Part shown: one piece after another, positions 22,224 to 32,704 of the stretch
How positions within the stretch are numbered: position 1 is the stretch's first letter
Layout of the letters: every line of letters begins with the position of its first letter
NCBI GenBank assembly: GCA_963565915.1
Contig: OY751492.1
Location: 1,116,001-1,180,000, forward strand
DNA from: Entoloma clypeatum
Lineage: Eukaryota > Basidiomycota > Agaricomycetes > Agaricales > Entolomataceae
Reading direction: 5' to 3'
DNA: 64,000 bases
Translations under genes and position numbers: made by a program
Notes under the pieces: generated by a model
What the model saw: the letters and a program-made list of their open reading frames with translations, nothing else
Database searches by the model: none
Told to the model about the DNA's origin: nothing

Positions 22224-22600
22224 TCTGATGCTGTTGGGCGCGAGTGGACGCATTGGGCATCATTGGGCGCAAGTGGGCACGTTGGGCATGAGTGGACGCC
22301 GTTGGGCGCAAGTAAGATGAGTGGGGGGCTGTTGGGCTCGAAGGCAGGGCATTAGGCATGAGTCGAGGCCGTTGGGCTCAAAGGGAGGGCATTGGACATG
22401 AGAGGACGCCGTTGGACGCAAAAAGGGGCCATTGGGTGCTAGAGGGGGCCATTGGGCACGAGTGGGGGCCATTGGGCTCAAAGGGACAGTGTTGGGCATG
22501 AAAAGGGGCCGTTGGGCGGCAGAGGGGGCCATTGGGCACGAGTGTGGGCTGTTGGGCATGAGTGGTGGCCGTTGCGCAGAGGTGGTGGCCAGATGAAGTG
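22224..22600 (+). repeat. GTTGGGC array, left arm of element B
   Basis: About 20 degenerate units of 18-30 bases, built on CCATTGGGC or CCGTTGGGC followed by NNGAGNGGGGG. The array is G-rich on the plus strand. The same array recurs inverted in the right arm and in element C. It is followed by AGATGAAGTGGAGGTGGGGG, which also recurs inverted at about 24380-24405. Confidence 0.85.
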
Positions 22601-23723
22601 GAGGTGGGGGAAAAGAAAACTGTGGGAACGTTTTGCTGGCAATCGACTTATGGTTCGAGTTTGGGCAATTGCCAAAAATGCTTGGCAGTCAATGCCAAGC
22701 GATGCACATCATCAAAACTTGTACTCTCGATGCCCAAACCGTGGCACCACCAGTCCCAAAAATTATTCATAACTTATGTAGAGATACTTGAAACCAATAG
22801 TAAGTATATATACAGTTACATACATTAGCTATGTCTGGTAGAGAGTCTATGTAGCAGAATTGCAGCATGAGTTCCCTTAAACACAAAAAGCAACATTTCT
22901 TACTTCCTCCTTTCCACAACCACATTAGATTTCATGTAACATATATATACTATTTAACCATTGCATGTAAATCTATTGAGACCATTCAAACACAATTCAA
23001 GGACTTCATAAGGTGAATATGAGCAGAATAGATCGAAAATTTGACCAAAAAATTTTATTTCAGATTTGGATTCTCCACATTCAGGGGATCTTATAGTACA
23101 TTTGTTTTTCAAATTTGGTTGATTTATTAGGGAGATATAACACTTTCACTGAAATCTGCACATTTCATTATTTCTATCATATCTAGACTTCTAAAAGTGT
23201 GTCAGAAGGTGAATACATATCCCATAAGTAGTTCTATCACTTTAAGCTATTATTAGGCTATGAGAAAGGCACTGCGTGCGCCTGTGCGATGCATTTTGCG
23301 CATTGTTTACTATTATTTGTTGCAGAGCACGGCACCTCTATAACTTAAAATCTGTGGCAACATTTCAGAAAAGCAATACATATTGAGTGAGATATAATCC
23401 CCTCCTACATAATTGATATAGTAGAAACCCTTATTTGTTTCTGTGTAGACATAATAAGCAGATGTGCGATGTTTTTGGGGATTTGTTTACATGTATTTGA
23501 CACATTTGATGCACACTTGATGCATGTCATCCAATGTCGAAACGACGCATCCACCCATTCCTGACCTTGCAATGAGGGGCACACATGTTGAAAAGGTTGA
23601 AATTGTGTCTACATGTGATCGGGGCAGGGGGGGGTGCACACACACCTTTTGTCTTTTTTGGCTGGTTGTGCCTATTTTGGAAGTGGCCTATTTGGGAAGT
23701 GAAAAAGGAGCAAGAAATTACAA

Positions 23724-23805
23724 TGGTTCTGTGGCTTAGTTGGTTAAGTTGTTAGAATAATAGTATATACTATAGAGGCTGAGAGTTCAAGTCTTACTGA
23801 TGGCA
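23724..23805 (+). other. tRNA-like segment with A and B box motifs (possible SINE head)
   Basis: TGGCTTAGTTGG (23732-23743) matches the Pol III A box and GAGTTCAAGTCT (23783-23794) resembles the B box, about 40 bases apart. The D arm (GCTT/AAGT) and T arm (TGAGA, GTTCAAG, TCTTA) can fold. The acceptor stem does not pair and the anticodon region holds the palindrome ATAGTATATACTAT. So this is at best a decayed tRNA gene or a tRNA-derived SINE head, not a functional tRNA. Confidence 0.35.
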
Positions 23806-23849
23806 CAAATTTTGCTTGGTGCTGGGCCCTCGGAGCATTCTGTGAAAAA

Positions 23850-24335
23850 GCTGGTTTAAACCGGTCCGAACTGGTCTTTGGCCGGTCTTTCAAATCTTAA
23901 AATTCAGAGAGAACCGAGGACTGGTTGTGATTGAAAACCTTAAAACTTGAGACCGCGGTCTGGTCTCAATCTGGTTTGTTCGGGTCTGGTTTTGGTCTGG
24001 TTTTAGGTTCTTGAGACTGGACTTAGAAACACTAGCAGTTCATGGCAGCGTTCGGGTGCGCATCAGGGTTATTGATCATCCCTTTGATATATTTAGTGTC
24101 GACTTCCACCTGGAACTTCCTTATCCCAACAACAAAGATCTTGACAGCGTAAAGCTCAATCTTGGCCTGTTAGTAGCATGCTTCGTGTTTATTCCATGTG
24201 ATGGAGCCAAACCAGACCAAAACTGGACCTGAACGAACCGGATTGAGACCGGACCGCGGTCTCAAGTTTTAAGGTTTTCAATCACAACCAGTCCTTGGTT
24301 CTCTCCAAATTTTAAGATTTGAAAGACTGCTTGAA
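23850..24335. repeat. Inverted repeat with 180-base spacer inside element B
   Basis: Bases about 23865-24015 are repeated inverted at about 24195-24335. Both contain GAGACCGCGGTCTGGTCTC-like and AACCTTAAAACTTGAGACCG-like stretches. A hAT-type terminus (GACTTAGAAACACTA) ends at 24034. The arms look like ends of another TAGTG-type element. The spacer holds a 73-codon frame (24011-24232) that I cannot identify. Confidence 0.6.
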
Positions 24336-24384
24336 CCAGAAGTCAATTGCCAGCAAAACATTCCCACAGTTTTCTTTTCCCCCA

Positions 24385-24640
24385 CCTCCACTCCATCTGG
24401 CCACCACCTCTGCCCAACAGCCCACACTCATGCCCAACAGCCCACACTCATGCCCAACAGCCCCTCTAGTGCCCAACGGCCCGCTCTCATGCCCACTGGT
24501 GGCCTCTAACACCCAATGCCATCCACTCCCACCCAATGCTGTCCCTTCGAGCCCAACAGCCTCAACTCATGCCTAATGCCCTGCCTTTGAGCCCAGACGC
24601 CCAATGCATCGCGTCCACTTGCGCCCAATGGCGTCAGATG
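24385..24640 (-). repeat. GCCCAAC array, right arm of element B
   Basis: Inverted counterpart of the left-arm array, with units such as GCCCAACAGCCCACACTCAT (twice exactly) and GCCCAACGGCC. Frames through it translate to Pro/Thr/Ala/His filler. Confidence 0.85.
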
Positions 24641-24959
24641 GTGAGACTCAGACGATAGTCTGTAGTGTTTTGAAGTCGCATTACTTAACTGCAGGTTAAT
24701 GTTAATTTAACATGACTTAACTCACATTAACTTAACCCCATGGTTAAGGTTAACAACTTTGGGTGTACCAATAACTTAACTTTAACCTCTGAGAAAGATT
24801 TTTGTTAACTTTTATTAACCGGTTTTAACCAGTTTTAACTGGTTAATCGGGCAGAAACTCAATGCAAAAAATCCGGGGTCTTGGCTCAAGTTCACCATAC
24901 ATTGTGGCTTCAAAACATGTTACATTACCATCTCAGATGATGTCAAGACCCCTTAATTC

Positions 24960-25455
24960 TAGTGTTTTGAAGTCCAGTCTCAAAGACCTAGAACTGGACC
25001 AGAACCAGACTGGTAAAGACTGGTGAGAGACTGGACTGCAGTCTCAAGTTTCAGATTTTTGAGGATTGACCAGTCTCAGGTTCTTCAAATTTTGGAAAAA
25101 AAGAAGACTGGTTCAACACCAGTCTTGATTTGAGACTCAAAAAATGTAAACTGGTCATAGGTTCATACAGGTTCATATAGGTTCACATAGATTTTGTTCA
25201 TCAAAGCTTCTATAAAACATTTTGAAATGTGTTATAAATGATTTTGAAACAGTTTTAATAAATTGGAAATAACCAGTTTAAACCAGTTCGAACCAGTCCT
25301 GGTTTACTTTTTTGAGAGAGGAAAGACTGGTTCACCAGTCTTTGACCAGTCCAGTCCTGGTTTCAGTTTTTTGGAGAAACCACTCAACCAGTCTTGGTTC
25401 TAGGTTCTTAATTTTTTGGGCAAAAAACCGGACTGGACTGGACTTTCAAACACTA
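24960..25455 (+). mobile_element. MITE A2 (hAT-type, 496 bp) with perfect 8-bp target duplication
   Basis: Starts TAGTGTTTTGAAGTCCAG and ends GGACTTTCAAACACTA. It is flanked by CTTAATTC on both sides (24952-24959 and 25456-25463), an exact 8-bp duplication as hAT transposases make. The interior is full of CCAGTC/GACTGG motifs and has no coding frame. It is almost identical to MITE A3 and, inverted, to A1. Confidence 0.95.
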
Positions 25456-25597
25456 CTTAATTCATCTACAACAATTCTATCATGATGAAATGATTATAGA
25501 GAAAAAAGAATTCGTCGGAGACAGAATCCTGTGGGCAAAGGTATAAGTGCTGAGCTAGATGATGATGAGGAAAACATCCTCCTATCCCTTCTCCCCC

Positions 25598-28500
25598 ATG
25601 GCTAGGGGAAACACTACGAAAGGAGCATCCTCTTGTGGTCAACCTCAGGCTACATCCTCAGCTGCTCAACGGTCACAACATCTCAATCAAATTCAGGTAT
25701 GTGTGTCTTCAAGAGCTCGGAGGTCACAACTCTGAATCAAACTCAGGAATCAGACAACAATGATGACGCTGCCGCTGAGAGTGATTCCCATCATCATCAT
25801 TCGAAGAGAGCAACAAAACTAGCAGGGAAACGGAAATGAGATTGATCCGATGATGACAACCACGACTCAGAAGAGGGGCATGGGATGTGAAAGAAGAAGG
25901 CACATGGCAAGGATGCCAGCCGCAAGGCAGCGGCCATGAAGCCTTCAAGGACCCTGAAAGGCAAGCATAAGGCTGTGGTCGTTGAGCAATCCTCTGACAG
26001 TGATGGAACTACAAGCAAGGATGAGGGCGAGGGCGAAGCCAAAGCCAAAGCTGAGGATGAGGGCAGGGATGAAGATGGAGCTGGACAAATTGTGAGTCAA
26101 ATATCACAAGAAACAAAATAATTTGCTCATTGTGTATCAAAGGATGATGGTGATGGCCTCACTGCTCGGCATCAACTCATGATCCCAGCCCGCCACACTA
26201 TGAAGAAGGAGATGACGGCCGATGTTGACTTGATGTTCCATCCATTAGAAACCGTTGAGTTCATTTATGACAACAAGGACAGTGACACTTTGACAGGGCG
26301 TTACTGTAAGATCTGCAAGTAAGTTCAAGCTCCTTATATCTGAAAAAGGGAAACTTACATGTGCAAAGGGAGGGCGACACTCACATTGCGAAATACAGCT
26401 TGTGGAGGGCTTTCATTTTGAACAATAATTCTTCGACGCTGCAATATCACATCCGCAGTCACTGGAATATTTACCAGGAGAGATGCAAGGAAGCTGGTAT
26501 CAGCATGGTGCATCGCACAGTCCCACCCACAGTCTTGAAAAAGTTGCAGGTTGCCATGAAACAGAAGGGAAAGCAACAGAGTACCCTTGATGCGACACTG
26601 GTGAATATCATGCTACCGAAAGAATTCACGCGAGCACAAATCTTGCATGCAGTAGCCCAATTTGTCATCTGCAATGATCAGGTTCGTCCAAAGTAGAAAA
26701 GCAAGACTCATCCAATTTATTCCACCTGTAGGCGCTCACCATCGCCAATGAGGTCACATTTCGAAACTGCCTTGTTGTGATGAGGCCAAAGACGCGGACC
26801 AGTGAGCTACCCAGTTCGCATGATGTCACTCAGTATATCCATAACGAGTTCATCAAACACCTGGAGAGTTTGAAAGAAGAGTTTTTGGTAAGTAAGATGG
26901 CACTCAAAATGTTGTAAAAGACCCTCGATACCTTTATTAGTCCAACGAGGGCAAGATATCGATCACGGCGGATGGCTGGACAGCTGATACAACAAAGACT
27001 GGGTTCCTAGGCATGACAGTGCATTGGATTGCGGTGAAAGATGGGAAGTGGAAACTAAAGGCGGCCGTCATTGGATTCAAGGCGACGGAGGGCGGACACG
27101 ATGGTGAGAACCTAGGGAGGTACTTGGTGGGGCTGCTGGATAGAGTTGGCATCACCTCAGAGGAGTCGTCTCATGTTCATTGGTTTCTCACGCACAGCCT
27201 GTCACTGCCACTGATTAGATGCTGACAGCTTTTCAATCAACACTGTCAACACAACGTCATGCGAAGTCATTGAAGTTGTGCACAGATACCAGCAGCTTCC
27301 TGTGTGGAAGGCACAGAAAAACAAAGTCCCCTAAGTCATTTATTAAATCTCAGTTGCACTGATACTATGATCATTGTAGGTGTCTAGGGCATGTTGTCAA
27401 CCTCGGCAATGTTTCCATCATGGACCATATCATGAAGATTGCCGCTGTCGAAAATGCAACTGCGATCTGGGAGTACGATCCCTTGTTACCCAATAATCGT
27501 GTCCTCAACGGCTTGTTGGATGTCATCGCCGTGATTCAAATGATTGCAATCAAGGTACATTGTGATACATCCTTGTGAGTTCCTACTGATTCAAAATTAC
27601 ATACAGATCCAAGTATCCGGTACACGCATTGACGTGTTCCAGAAACTGCAAGTCGAAGCCGGTTTCAATACAGCCCTCAAGATTCCCCTTCATTCGAACA
27701 TCCGATGGGGCACTGCTGATGGAATGCTCAGTCGTGGATATGAACTCAAGGATGTATGTGATCAGTTTTACTTTCCTCAACAGCGTGCTGATTTCACATG
27801 TCTAGCCTATCGATCTTTTTATATCAACTGCTGATCAGCATTTTGGGCCCATGACGACAATCCGGAAGAATGGATGCATCTCCAAAAAGATACCATGGAG
27901 TGCCTTTCGGATGGAAGTGGATGATTGGCAATGGGTCACCGATGTGCGAGACATCCTCAATGTATGTACGCGATCTCTTTTATATTTCTGCTCACAATCT
28001 ATTTTTCGAACGACGCTGACAGGATTCTAACCAATTTCAACAAGTCTTCTCGGGCAAAAAACATGCAACCTTGTGGAGGGTCCTGCCCTGCATTGAGGAT
28101 CTTCTGAGTGCATGGGAGAAGAAAGCCATAGACCCTCGTTTCACCCTATCTCACAGAGCCCTTCAGGATGGTATCAAGAAGCTCAACAAATACTACTGCA
28201 AATTCGATGACATTCCCACCATCCTCCTTTCCCTTTGTGAGTTTATTTTGTCTTAAGGCTTTCGATGTATTTATCTGTTTAATAGTGATCCATCCATACT
28301 ATGGACTTCCATACACCGCACATAAATGGGGCGGGAAAAAGGAACAGGAGGCCAAAATTGATGAGGGGAATCTTGATGCGAAAGACTGGCAGGACAAGGC
28401 CCAGAAACTTCTGGAAACCACGGTAAGAATCAGTTTAATCAAATGTTTCAAGGAGCTGACCTATCATTAGCTGGAAGAATATTGGAACAAGGCCCACATT

Positions 28501-29162
28501 GCCATGTCTCACTCCACCACCATGTCACGTCCTGCCACCGTCACCACCTCTGGTGCCGTAGCTAGTTCCTCCAACACTGGCGCCTCTTCTTCTGTCTCCG
28601 TACCCACTTTCCATGCCACCGCTCACACCAAGAAACCAGCTGCATCCCAACCACCCGACAGCTACGATACTCATTGTCAAAGCCTTCTCAATAGTCATTC
28701 GCCTTTTGATGGAGGATGGAGGCCGAGATGCGGAAATACCTCGATGCGATGCCATTTCCTGGAGGCGATCGGCATACTGATATCATTGAATGGTGGCAGG
28801 TGTGTACGAGCATTCAACTATTTGATGTTCGTGCGGTGACGTGGACTTTTTAGGACAACAGCAAAGATTTCCCCATGTTCTGCTCTGTTACTCTTGACGT
28901 CCTCGCTGTTCCGGCATCAGTGCCCTGCGAACATTTATTTGTGGTGGGGAAGCAGGTTGCAACCAACCGTCAATCACGTTTAGGGTCGGACCGCTTTGAG
29001 GAACTCCAGATCATGAGATCAGCCTGGAAGGATTCTATTGTGGACTTAGCTGGGTTCAATTCAAAGCTTGTGACTGAGGTGAATATGTGTGAGTTTGAGT
29101 CTTTGCTATGTGATGATGAGGATGCTGCAGAGTGGGATGACGTGATGGCATGGCTGTTTTGA
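25598..29162 (+). pseudogene. hAT-family transposase of hAT-2, intron-split, damaged
   Basis: It starts at ATG 25598 (MARGNTTKGASS) with an acidic, Lys-rich N-terminus to 26121. Then come YCKICK (about 26305) and HIRSHWNIY (about 26450), which look like the two halves of a BED finger, then ITADGWTADTTKTGFLGMT (about 26955) with the first catalytic Asp. At the second catalytic block the sequence reads SINTVNTTSC where hAT-1 has SLDNASVNTTSC, so the second Asp is missing. Further on are IPLHSNIRWGTADGML (about 27690) and the dimerisation region PASVPCEHLFVVGK and GSDRFEELQIMRSAW (28910-29030). Exons are separated by short introns, with several frame breaks. The domain order and spacing match hAT-1; this copy is probably inactive. 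Confidence 0.75.
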
Positions 29163-29611
29163 CCTTTTTGATACATTATCATGAGCACATTTGTTTCATA
29201 AGGTTGTATCTATGATCTTAGGTTTTGGTTCAAGGATATTATATGTTCTCATTGCAGTTTTTTTGAGCATGAGTTAGATTAACTCAGTTAATAAATTTAA
29301 CTGGTTAATCATGTTAAATAACCTCAAATAACTGGTTAAGACCAGTTATAACTGTACCTCAGCTGCTGGTCTCGAAATTTAACTGGTTAATAAAAGTTAA
29401 GTGAAGGTTAAGGACTTGTGGTATGATTTCTTAACCTAGTTAAGTCAGGTTAATGACTTTTGAGGCCATTAATTTAACTTAATGTGACTTCAAAACACTA
29501 CCGGTCTGGTCCGGTTTTCCAAGGTGACTATGTAAAATTGAGACTGGTGCGGTCCTCGGTCCTTCCTTTTTGGGGGTCAAAAATGAGACCAAACTGAACT
29601 TTCAATCACTA

Positions 29612-29758
29612 CTTCACTTCCTCTTTTCCGCTCTTTCATCTCGACCACTCTGAGTTCTCGCTCCCACGCTTCTGGTCATGCATCATTATCCACACCCTTT
29701 CTCCTGTCTCTTCCTTCCCCATCCTTATACTCTTCTGCCATGGTCGTCCCAGTAGCAA
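29612..29758. other. Spacer between element B and the protease remnant
   Basis: About 150 C/T-rich bases with no visible gene. Confidence 0.4.
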
Positions 29759-30574
29759 TCAGAATGGCGTGTTTGGCGCGACGTATGCGTGTGCCCACGT
29801 TGGCATGCCATCCACAGTGATCTTCAGGTATTCCATGCATCCCTCCATCGCTTCTTTCCCTCTGTTTTCTGTTTCCATGATCATCAGCCGCTCTTTATTC
29901 ATCTTGAACCCCAATTCCTCCCACAGATCTTTTCTTACCATGACAATTTCTGATCTGTCATTGAGCACCGCTACTTCCTTCTTTCAACTGTGAGTTCATG
30001 GAGTGGGACAACATGCCAGAGGTCAATGCCCTCGGGTACCATTGTGAGAAGCATGGTTGTCGTCATTGGTTTTGCCACAGCGTTGGGTATCCGATGAGTG
30101 CATACATTGGTGACAACTTTCTTCCTCAACTCTGGGCTGACTGCTAGTAGGTCATGGAGTGTGAGGTTTGGTATGACTGTGTCTACAATTTGGTTGTAGA
30201 TGTGATTCATAGCTCCTGGATTTAAATTAGCTATCTGGGATTCATAAGTAAAAGCCAGCGGCGGGGGTAGCGGTCTTTCTGGGGAGTAGTCAATAGTAGT
30301 ACCATCCATTGCAACGCTCGCCTCACCCCTCTGCAGTTTTTCCATAATGGTGTTATTTTCCTCTTCTCTTGCATAAAGATCACTCATTCCTTCCCTCATC
30401 TCTGTCTCGCCTTTTTGTCTGTTGTTCTTCTTCACTCTCTTTGTCATTGTCTTCTTTTCTTTTTCCTTCTCTGTTTCCTCTTTCTCCTCACTTGCGTCCT
30501 TCTTTTTCCTCAACCTTGTCACGTATGCTAGCCCTTCCACCAACAGTGCTTCCAGTTCCTCAAATGCACTCCAT
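29759..30574 (-). pseudogene. gypsy-type gag-protease, C-terminal part (downstream of element C)
   Basis: Minus-strand continuation of the gag region at 37665-38834; element C splits the two. It begins SAFEELEALLVEGLAYVTRL, then a long charged Lys/Glu coiled-coil-like stretch, then LTLHDLLAVSPELRKKVV, typical of the segment just before the protease in this family. A one-base frame change near 29972 precedes the aspartyl-protease core VAVLNDRSEIVMVRKDLWEE and WAHAYVAPNTPF. The family has Asp where this copy has Asn in VLND, so the catalytic residue seems lost. No reverse transcriptase follows; the remnant stops near 29759. Confidence 0.7.
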
Positions 30575-30794
30575 ATCACAACTAGTGTTTGAGGGTTTGG
30601 TTTGGTTCGGTTTTTTGCCCCAAAAACGGGTGGACTGAGACCGGACCGGTCTTTCAATCACTCAGAAATATCATAGACCGAGACCCAACTGGGGGGAAAC
30701 AGTCTCGGCATGTCATTTTGCTTGGACAGGACCGGTCCAAACTGGTCTAGACCAGTTGTAACTATGGTAATACACTAATAATCTAAAAATGCAT

Positions 30795-31025
30795 GTTGGG
30801 CATGAGACGATGCCATTGGACGCGAGTGGCGGGGCCGTTGGGCATGAGTTGAGGCTGTGAGGTGCGAGTGAGGGGCCGTTGGTCGCGAGAGAAGGCCGCT
30901 GAACACAAGAGTGGGCCGTTGTGCGCGAGTGGGGAGCGTTGGGCATGAAGGGAGGCCGTTGGGCATTAGAGGGGGCCATTGGGCATGAGGGGCGGCCATT
31001 GGGCGGAAGTGGAGCCAGGTGGAGT
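30795..31025 (+). repeat. GTTGGGC array, left arm of element C
   Basis: Degenerate 20-30-bp units such as GCCGTTGGGCATGAG and GCCATTGGGC, as in element B. The right-arm array runs in the opposite sense. Confidence 0.85.
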
Positions 31026-32079
31026 GGAGGTGGGGGGATAAAAAGAGTGTGGGAAGATTTTGCTCGAGATCTGATTTATGGTCGACTTTTGGCAATTGCC
31101 AAGAGTCCTTCACATGAATGCCGAGTGACGCGCGTCATTTAAAATTGCGCCGTCAATGTCCAATCCATGGCACTGGAAGTTCTAAAAATAGTTCTAAACC
31201 TATGTAGAGATACTTAGAAGCTAATAGTAAGTATTTAAACAATTAGACACATGAGATATGTATGGTAGAAAGTCTGTACTGCAAAATGATACACAAAACA
31301 CACTGTAAATTGTGATAAACAGTGCATCATGAGTTCCTTCAAACACAAAAACCAGTATTTTCTTGCTTCCTCCTTTCCACAACCACTTTAAACTACCTGT
31401 AATATATATATGCTATTGAATCATTGTATGTGAATCTATTGAGACCCTTCAAATAAAATTAAAGGACTTCCTAAGGTGAATATGAGCAAAGATAGGTCGA
31501 AAATTTCACCAAAAATTTTTATTTCAGGATTGGATTCTCCTCATTCAGGGGACCTCCCAGCACATCTGTTTTTCAAATTTGGTGCATTCATTATGGAGAT
31601 ATAATACTTTTACTGAAATATGTACATTTGATTATCCCTATCTGATCTGGACTTCTAAAATCAGAAGGTGAATACATATCCCATGTATAGTTCTATTACC
31701 TCAACCTATTATTAGACTATGAGGAAGGGGCTGCACGCGCCTGCGCGATGCATTTGCACCTTGTTTACTATTATTTGGTGGGAGCACCACATCGCTATAT
31801 CATAAAGTCTGTGGCGAAATTTCACAAAATAAATACATAGAAAGTGACATACATATGATGCTATAATACTTAATTGATATTGTGCACAAACTGTGTTGCT
31901 CCTGTGTAAGACATGTAGGCAGATGTGCGATGTTTTTTGTAAGTGTGTTTACATTTATTTGACACATTTGATGCGCGTATGATGCACGTCCAAACGAGGG
32001 CAGGCGCAGGCTCTTTGCCTTTGTTTGCTTTTCTGGGCCAAACCCTTTGCCCAGTTTACCATCTGACTCTGATGCACAG

Positions 32080-32221
32080 CCCTCTCATGCCCAATGGCCC
32101 TCTCTCGCACCCAATGGTCTCAACTCATGTCCAATGGCCCTCACTCCAATGGCCCTTTCTCATGCCCAACGGACCTCTCTCATGCCCAATGGACCTCTCT
32201 CATGCCCAACGGCCCTCTTTC
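32080..32221 (-). repeat. GCCCAAC array, right arm of element C, part before copia-1
   Basis: Units such as CTCTCATGCCCAATGGACCT are repeated. The array is cut at 32221 by the copia-1 LTR and continues at 37221. Confidence 0.85.
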
Positions 32222-32540
32222 TGTTAAAGTGCAATATTTGTGATAAAACACTTTATTACATGTCAAGGAACAATATAGTACATATAGAGTTATATATAAA
32301 ATAGCAAAAACGCGATATAGTGGACACCTAGAATCATGCCTCATGCGTTTCTGTACCAAACAGTAGCATACAGAACCAGAATCCAACTATGTCCCGGACT
32401 GGGACACATTACTGCTTTTGCAAACTTGCGAAACACAGAACTATTAACAAACTCTGTGAATTGGTGAATTGCAGACTATTCTTGACATCGTATCTGACTA
32501 GTGCTATCACTAGTAGTGCTTTGACTTGATTGGTTTAACA
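32222..32540 (+). repeat. Copia-1 5' LTR
   Basis: 319 bp, TGTTAAAGTG...GGTTTAACA. It contains a TATATAAAATA box near 32290, consistent with a promoter. Compared with the 3' LTR it lacks 7 bases after CAAGGAACA. Confidence 0.96.
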
Positions 32541-32554
32541 GGTTATGGGCCCCG
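32541..32554 (+). promoter_or_regulatory. Copia-1 primer binding site (initiator tRNA-Met, half-tRNA type)
   Basis: GGTTATGGGCCCC directly abuts the 5' LTR. Its complement GGGCCCATAACC is the anticodon arm of eukaryotic initiator tRNA-Met, the internal priming site known from Drosophila copia, not the tRNA 3' end. Confidence 0.8.
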
Positions 32555-32704
32555 GCCTTTAACTGTGCATTCATTGATTATTGTTGGGATATTGTTGCAT
32601 TGCTGCACCTTGGCACTTTTAAAGGACCAATCAAGTCCTATTGAAAACCATCAAGTCTATTGACTTGACAATCACACTTTGGAATATTGGAACAGTTGGC
32701 AATC

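Larger units (their letters stand above)
24663..29500 (+). mobile_element. hAT-2: decayed autonomous-type hAT transposon inside element B
   Basis: The left end is TAGTGTTTTGAAGTCGCA and the right end ...GTGACTTCAAAACACTA. Dense TTAAC/GTTAA motifs occur next to both ends (24680-24845 and 29270-29480). It encodes a hAT transposase related to hAT-1. The flanking 8-mers ATAGTCTG and CCGGTCTG match at 5 of 8 positions, a possibly eroded duplication. MITE A2 is inserted near its left end. Confidence 0.85.
21995..29611. mobile_element. Element B: hAT-type non-autonomous element with long arms, holding hAT-2
   Basis: The left end TAGTGATTGAAAGTTCGG (21995) is matched inverted by GAACTTTCAATCACTA at 29596-29611. 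The inverted similarity continues about 100 bases inward (CTTGGAAAACCGGACCAG near 22090 against its complement near 29510). Next inward on each side are arrays of GTTGGGC-type repeats in opposite orientation, then an AT-richer core. hAT-2 (24663-29500) sits in the right arm, so B itself is about 2.8 kb. Element C (30583-37656) is a relative with the same core. No transposase frame of its own. The outer flanks (CCAAGAAG versus CTTCACTT) show no convincing target duplication. Confidence 0.75.

Noticed and set aside
22224..22600. Regularly repeated GTTGGGC units reminiscent of a CRISPR or designed array
   Set aside because: Units vary in length and sequence, there are no unique spacers, the context is eukaryotic, and the same array recurs inverted in the other arm of a transposon.
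23724..23805. A functional tRNA gene
   Set aside because: The acceptor stem does not pair and no credible anticodon loop forms, so only a tRNA-like relic is reported.
21987..29619. An 8-bp target duplication for element B
   Set aside because: CCAAGAAG and CTTCACTT differ, and the right flank does not continue the UF1 sequence that copy 2 shows, so one flank has been replaced.
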